A DNA stretch of 64,000 nucleotides from SZUA-584 sp964441275 (GTDB taxonomy: Bacteria > Bacillota > Clostridia > Christensenellales > SZUA-584): contig CAYTUG010000012.1 of the NCBI GenBank assembly GCA_964441275.1, positions 1-64,000 of the forward strand, written 5' to 3'. The position numbers and the translations under genes were made by a program. Position 1 is the first letter of the stretch. Every line of letters starts with the position of its first letter. The notes beneath the pieces are model-generated. The model saw only the letters and a program-made list of their open reading frames with translations. It was not told where the DNA came from and did no database searches. Below, one piece after another: positions 60,377 to 64,000 of this stretch.

Positions 60377-62713
60377 ATGAACATTGAAAATAAACACATC
60401 CCGCTTGTCTGCCACACTAACATGTCCAACGGTTTCATGACGGCGGGCGAACTTATAGATACCGCTGTGGAGATGGGATTGCCGGCTATCGGCATTGCAG
60501 ACTTTCATTCGGTGCAAGCATTCCCTAAAGCGGCGAAAGCAGCAGAAAAACATAAAGGTACAATTAAAGTGTTGTATGGCGCAAAGTTTGCAGTGGTTAG
60601 CGGTAATGAAAGAGCTGCGTTTTATAACCCATACACTGTTGTTTGCTATGCAAAAAGTCAGCAGGGCTTATTTTGCCTTTATCGATTGATTTCTTTGCTT
60701 CGCGATTATAGCAACGTGGATACCGGAAACGGCTCCTCTAAGGCCATTTTAGAAAAGGATTTGTTTGCAAATAAGGACGGACTTTTGATTGGCATAACCG
60801 AAAATCCCTACACATTCGGGTTAGGATGTGATTTAGATACAGATTTTAGCGTGTACAAGCGTTTTGATTTTTTATTGTACAATTTTAACGAAACGAATGT
60901 TGAAATGGGTTTTGATAATTCAATCAAAGTGTTTCATTCATTTTTAAACCAAAACAATATCCCGATTTGCGCCTACTGTCCGGTAGCGTATCTAAACAGG
61001 CAAGACGAGAAAGCCTGGCTTGCGTATTCCCAATTTGCCGAAACATTCTATGGATACCGAAAAGAGCCGTGCGGTCCGCTGATGAACACTTATGAAGTGT
61101 TGGGGCATCTCCAAAGCGCCGGCGAAAAAAAGGCCTATGAATTTGGCGTAACCAACCCTTTGGGAATTGCCGAGATGTGTGAAGCGATTGTTCCTCTTTC
61201 TAAGAAACGGTATTGGCCGGTGATTGAAGATGCCGATAAACAGTTGGGAGAGAAATGCAATGCAGCATTTGCGGAAAAATTTGATGAAAGCTCTGTAGCT
61301 GCGCTCAAGCGCTTAACTCGCGAGCTTGCACTTATTGAAAAAAACGGATATGCCCCACTTTACCTTATTTGGGCGGCTATGGTTAAAGAAAGTAACCGAT
61401 GCGGGCGTTATTCAATTGCTCGCGGATGTGTCGCTAATTCTTTAGTTGCTTATCTGCTTGGTATCACAAACATCAATCCGCTTGAATACGATTTGGAATT
61501 TGAAATTTTCTCAGGACTAAACGGTGAAAACGGGTCTAATATTGATCTTAATTTTGATAGCGAAATACAAGCGAATATGAGGCGGTTTCTGCCAAAATTG
61601 GTGCCTGAACATATGGTAGTCAGCGCAGGAACAATTGGCACTAACCGGGCAACAAAAGCCCAAAACATAATAACAAACTGCCCTGAAACGGAAGGCTATT
61701 TAGACCGGATTGCAAGAATTAAGCGCAAACTGAGGTTTCATCCCTCGGGCTGTTTCGTCATCCCCCAAAAATATGCCTTAACGATTCCCGTTGAGCAGAT
61801 TCAAGGCGAAACCGTAACGCATTTTAATTTTTATGAGATAGCTAACAACTTTTTGAAACTGGACATTCTCGGCTTTGACGCACTAACGATGATTTATCGT
61901 CTTCATTCGCTTACGAGAACCAGCCCTGAGGATATTCCGTTAGACGCCCCTGTTGTTTTAAAGATGTTCACTTCAACCGAACCGTTAGGCGTAACACCAG
62001 AGCAGATAGGAGCATTCACAAGCACATTGGCCATCCCCGGATTCAGTACACCTTTTGCCCAGAAGCTTCTGCTTACCTGTAAGCCGCAGAGTTTAAAAGA
62101 TTTGGCAAAGGTTAATGGACTTTTACATGGTGCAGATGTGTGGACTAATAACGCTGAGGCGCTTATTCTTAGCGGGACAGCAAATATCAAAGAAGTGATT
62201 GCCGATCGCGATGATGTCTTTCATATGCTTCTAAAAAAGGGCATTGATAAGGCGGTTGCCTATAGAGTCACAAAGGATGTCCGCAAAGGAATAATATATA
62301 GCCAAGGAGGCTTTGACGACAAAACAAAGGCGCTGCTTGTTAATTCCGGGCTGCCAAACTGGTGGCTCAATTCTTGCACAAAAATTAAACATCTTTTTCC
62401 TAAGGGACATTCGCTGGAATATGCCCGAACATCAGTTATTTTAGCATGGTACAAACTTCATTTCCCCGATGCCTATTATCATGTCTGGTTAAGCGTATAT
62501 GGAAGTAAAAATACTCGCTATTGTTGGAAGCTCGGCGAACATTTGGATGCTGCGATTTCCCAAACGGAAGAGAAGGATGTATTAAGCACTCTTTTGACTA
62601 TTCGTGAAGCTAAAAACAGAGGTGTGCAGCTAAACTGCTCTGCCATACCTTGTTTGAATAATGAGACAATTGATAGTATTGCCATAAACGATGCCGAGGA
62701 TGACCTGACGTAG
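60377..62713 (+). CDS. truncated PolC-like protein with degenerate PHP and polymerase active sites
   Basis: 778 residues, about half the length of PolC. Residues 10-130 match its PHP domain, but metal-binding motifs are altered (HTNMSN for HTHxS, IADFHS for TDH). The exonuclease and OB parts are absent. From about 340 it follows the polymerase palm and fingers: CGRYSIARGCVANSLVAYLLGITNINPL, SNIDLNF near 393 where PolC has PDIDLNF (first catalytic Asp replaced by Asn), FHPSGCFVIP, THFNFYEIANNFLKLDILGFD with the later Asp kept, TSTEPLGVTPEQIG, HGADVWTNNAEAL and a C-terminal helical part (FPKGHSLEYARTSVILAWYKLHFP). Probably not a replicase. AAAAGGAG precedes ATG 60377. Confidence 0.8.
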   Translation: MNIENKHIPLVCHTNMSNGFMTAGELIDTAVEMGLPAIGIADFHSVQAFPKAAKAAEKHKGTIKVLYGAKFAVVSGNERAAFYNPYTVVCYAKSQQGLFCLYRLISLLRDYSNVDTGNGSSKAILEKDLFANKDGLLIGITENPYTFGLGCDLDTDFSVYKRFDFLLYNFNETNVEMGFDNSIKVFHSFLNQNNIPICAYCPVAYLNRQDEKAWLAYSQFAETFYGYRKEPCGPLMNTYEVLGHLQSAGEKKAYEFGVTNPLGIAEMCEAIVPLSKKRYWPVIEDADKQLGEKCNAAFAEKFDESSVAALKRLTRELALIEKNGYAPLYLIWAAMVKESNRCGRYSIARGCVANSLVAYLLGITNINPLEYDLEFEIFSGLNGENGSNIDLNFDSEIQANMRRFLPKLVPEHMVVSAGTIGTNRATKAQNIITNCPETEGYLDRIARIKRKLRFHPSGCFVIPQKYALTIPVEQIQGETVTHFNFYEIANNFLKLDILGFDALTMIYRLHSLTRTSPEDIPLDAPVVLKMFTSTEPLGVTPEQIGAFTSTLAIPGFSTPFAQKLLLTCKPQSLKDLAKVNGLLHGADVWTNNAEALILSGTANIKEVIADRDDVFHMLLKKGIDKAVAYRVTKDVRKGIIYSQGGFDDKTKALLVNSGLPNWWLNSCTKIKHLFPKGHSLEYARTSVILAWYKLHFPDAYYHVWLSVYGSKNTRYCWKLGEHLDAAISQTEEKDVLSTLLTIREAKNRGVQLNCSAIPCLNNETIDSIAINDAEDDLT

Positions 62714-62796
62714 CGCTGCGGCTTTGTGTATTTTCCGAAAGCTAAATAATTTCTATTAGTATCGCGGGGCAAGCGTCAAACTTGTTCTAATCGTTA

Positions 62797-62880
62797 CCAT
62801 AACGCGGCGGGGATAGACCAGACGTTGCCTTAAAAGCGAAGTGTGCTTTGATGGGTCTCGCCGCTGCGCTATCCCCCCTT
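62797..62880. other. structured inverted-repeat region of unknown role
   Basis: GGGGATAG at 62809-62816 pairs with CTATCCCC at 62869-62876, a GACC/GGTC pair lies inside, and AAAGC...GCTTT forms an inner hairpin near 62833-62849. An alternative GCGGCG/CGCCGC pairing is also possible. No T run follows on either strand, so it is not a plain terminator. The rest of 62714-63005 shows nothing I can name. Confidence 0.35.
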
Positions 62881-63005
62881 AGAGCCGGTCGGTAACCCTT
62901 ACCTAAGGCCAAATTATAACAGTAAGAAGCACCAAGCTTTAATACAACTATAGAAATGTATAAATGATATCCCATAGATCTCTTCTGTAATCTTCTGTTT
63001 TACGT

Positions 63006-63668
63006 TTATTTAGCGATACTTTTTAGAACATCATATAGTTCGCGTAATAAATTGGACCATTTGTCTATAATGGCCCTATTAGGATGAGGCATGGAAATAA
63101 CGTATATTGATTTGTTTTTGCTTATTTTTTCAGTGCTATAATAATCTAAACCGTTCACATCATTTTTCCATTCAGAATCCGAATCATCATAAATGACATC
63201 TTTAAGAAGGGATACAGTCAGTTTTTCTCGATGCCCGCACGCAATCACAATATCTGGCTGGTAAAGATTTAATTGCTCTTTTATAAAACATCTATCCTTT
63301 TTTGCGGATGCCTCTATATCCTTAAGGTTTGCTCCGCCTTTGCCGCTTTCTTTTTTTAGGTTCACAGCGCAAATCGAAGATAATATTTTTTTACGATGGT
63401 TTTGATCAATATTGCGCGTGTATTCATTTTTTTATATTGCTTCTGTCCAGCGTACAATATTATTATAGATATCCCCGTCTCCACCTTCCCTTAAAAACCT
63501 GCGCAAATCCCCATATAATTGATTCGTATCCCTTAAAATAAATACAATTTTCGGGGTTGTCTTTTCCCAAACCTCAGGGTCTACAGCACCATCTTCGTCA
63601 AAAGAAGCATATTCGGCGCGTTCTTGCTTCCAGCGATCAAATAATGTGTTCTCTTTTACTTGTATCAT
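63006..63668 (-). pseudogene. possible uracil-DNA-glycosylase-like protein, interrupted by a nonsense codon
   Basis: One frame of 221 codons from ATG 63668 (MIQVKENTLFDRWKQER) behind AAAGGAG to the stop at 63006, broken by a single TAA at 63432-63434 after RWTEAI. The frame continues without other stops as KNEYTRNIDQNHRKKILSS and so on. The pattern IVFILRDTNQLYGD, then LYQPDIVIACGH and VISMPHPNRAI resembles the UDG-superfamily layout (EPN-like N-terminal loop, HPN/HPS C-terminal motif). That assignment is inference. The two halves could be made separately, but the simplest reading is a recent pseudogene or a sequencing error. Confidence 0.6.
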
Positions 63669-63802
63669 GACATGGATCTCCTTTGTTTGGGTTTTCCTGT
63701 ATGCATTCCTTTTTCCTGCTGCCAATATAGCAAACGCTACCAGAAATATCAACTACAATACTCCCGTACATACTGTCATGATAATCAATAACATTAGCCG
63801 AT

Positions 63803-63833
63803 AAAAAAAGAAAACCCTTCAAACAGGGCTTTC
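63803..63833 (-). terminator. terminator of the rRNA-tRNA-Asn transcript
   Basis: On the minus strand GAAAGCCCT pairs with AGGGTTTTC around a GTTTGA loop, followed by seven T residues. It lies 5 bases after tRNA-Asn. Confidence 0.85.
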
Positions 63834-63838
63834 ACGGT

Positions 63839-63913
63839 TGGCTCCCCAGGTTGGGTTTGAACCAACGGCCCTCCGGTTAACAGCCGGATGCTCTACCGCT
63901 GAGCTACTGGGGA
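63839..63913 (-). tRNA. tRNA-Asn (anticodon GTT)
   Basis: 75 nt with encoded CCA. Acceptor TCCCCAG pairs with CTGGGGA; D-arm GCTCAGCGGTAGAGC; anticodon stem CCGGC/GCCGG-type with loop CTGTTAA; T-arm GTTGGTTCAAACCCAAC. Directly downstream of 5S rRNA, so probably the last gene of an rRNA operon. Confidence 0.95.
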
Positions 63914-63920
63914 AAATTAG

Positions 63921-64000
63921 AATCCGGCAGCTACCTACCCTCCCGGGCCGTCTCCAGCCAAGTACTATCGGCGTATAAGGGCTTAACTTCTGTGTTCGGG
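63921..64000 (-). rRNA. rrf: 5S ribosomal RNA, 3' part
   Basis: The minus strand reads CCGAACACAGAAGTTAAGCCC and later GGGAGGGTAGGTAGCTGCCGGATTC, the typical 3' two thirds of 5S rRNA. The 5' end and presumably 23S and 16S rRNA lie beyond the right edge. Confidence 0.93.

Noticed and set aside
62787..62975. Minus-strand 62-codon frame between mini-PolC and the broken glycosylase-like gene
   Set aside because: It crosses the structured inverted repeat, has no ribosome site and no recognisable motif.

Overview
The window reads as a chromosome segment of an anaerobic, fermentative Gram-positive bacterium (Bacillota, most likely class Clostridia). The evidence is the gene order smc-ftsY-ylxM-ffh-rpsP-khpA-rimM-trmD and rsmD-coaD-ylbJ-tmcAL, which matches low-GC Gram-positive genomes; a T-box leader and a lysine riboswitch; strong AGGAGG ribosome binding sites with frequent TTG and GTG starts; and an energy metabolism of [FeFe] hydrogenase, pyruvate phosphate dikinase, PPi-type phosphofructokinase, Pta-AckA and indolepyruvate:ferredoxin oxidoreductase. 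The sporulation membrane protein YlbJ suggests a spore-forming lineage. I cannot name a genus.

Layout. 1-1350: two decayed insertion sequences of one DDE-transposase family. 1560-7214 (+): a three-gene electron-bifurcating type [FeFe] hydrogenase whose NADH subunit is fused to an NfnB/GltD-like flavoprotein. 7255-11190 (-): HD phosphohydrolase, a repeat protein, a TPR protein and a methyltransferase. 11332-14923 (+): a lysine-biosynthesis operon (promoter, lysine riboswitch, asd, dapA and a dapB fused to aspartokinase ACT domains). 14926-20706: two exported or membrane-anchored ComEC-like metallo-beta-lactamase proteins around tRNA-Leu, twin small ORFs and ppdK. 20747-24254 (-): a two-component system and an HtrA protease. 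24496-36786 (-): a long housekeeping run from smc down to mutS2, including ffh, trmD, deoB and a purine nucleoside phosphorylase.

36897-40947 (-): T-box controlled hisS-aspS with an RseC-like protein and thioredoxin. 41035-45132 (-): proS, then pta-ackA. 45249-47630 (+): tmcAL and ylbJ, converging on a hendecad-repeat coiled-coil gene that leads into coaD-rsmD-fthC-alr (-). 51150-56523 (-): an aromatic 2-oxoacid oxidation cluster, paaK-iorA-iorB-paaK-ACT. 57078-58856 (-): PPi-PFK and a YjbQ protein. 59051-62713 (+): an atypical SDR protein and a 778-residue PolC-like protein that has lost key active-site residues. The right edge holds a nonsense-interrupted, probably uracil-glycosylase-like gene, tRNA-Asn and the 3' part of a 5S rRNA, so an rRNA operon on the minus strand lies just outside.

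How the parts fit: the hydrogenase, IorAB, PPDK, PPi-PFK and Pta-AckA together describe a sugar and amino-acid fermenter that saves ATP by using PPi and re-oxidises ferredoxin and NAD(P)H as H2. The items most worth attention are the hydrogenase-NfnB fusion, the DapB-ACT fusion under a lysine riboswitch, the degenerate mini-PolC, an apparent ATA start in the phosphorylase gene, and a possible orphan small RNA upstream of tRNA-Leu.
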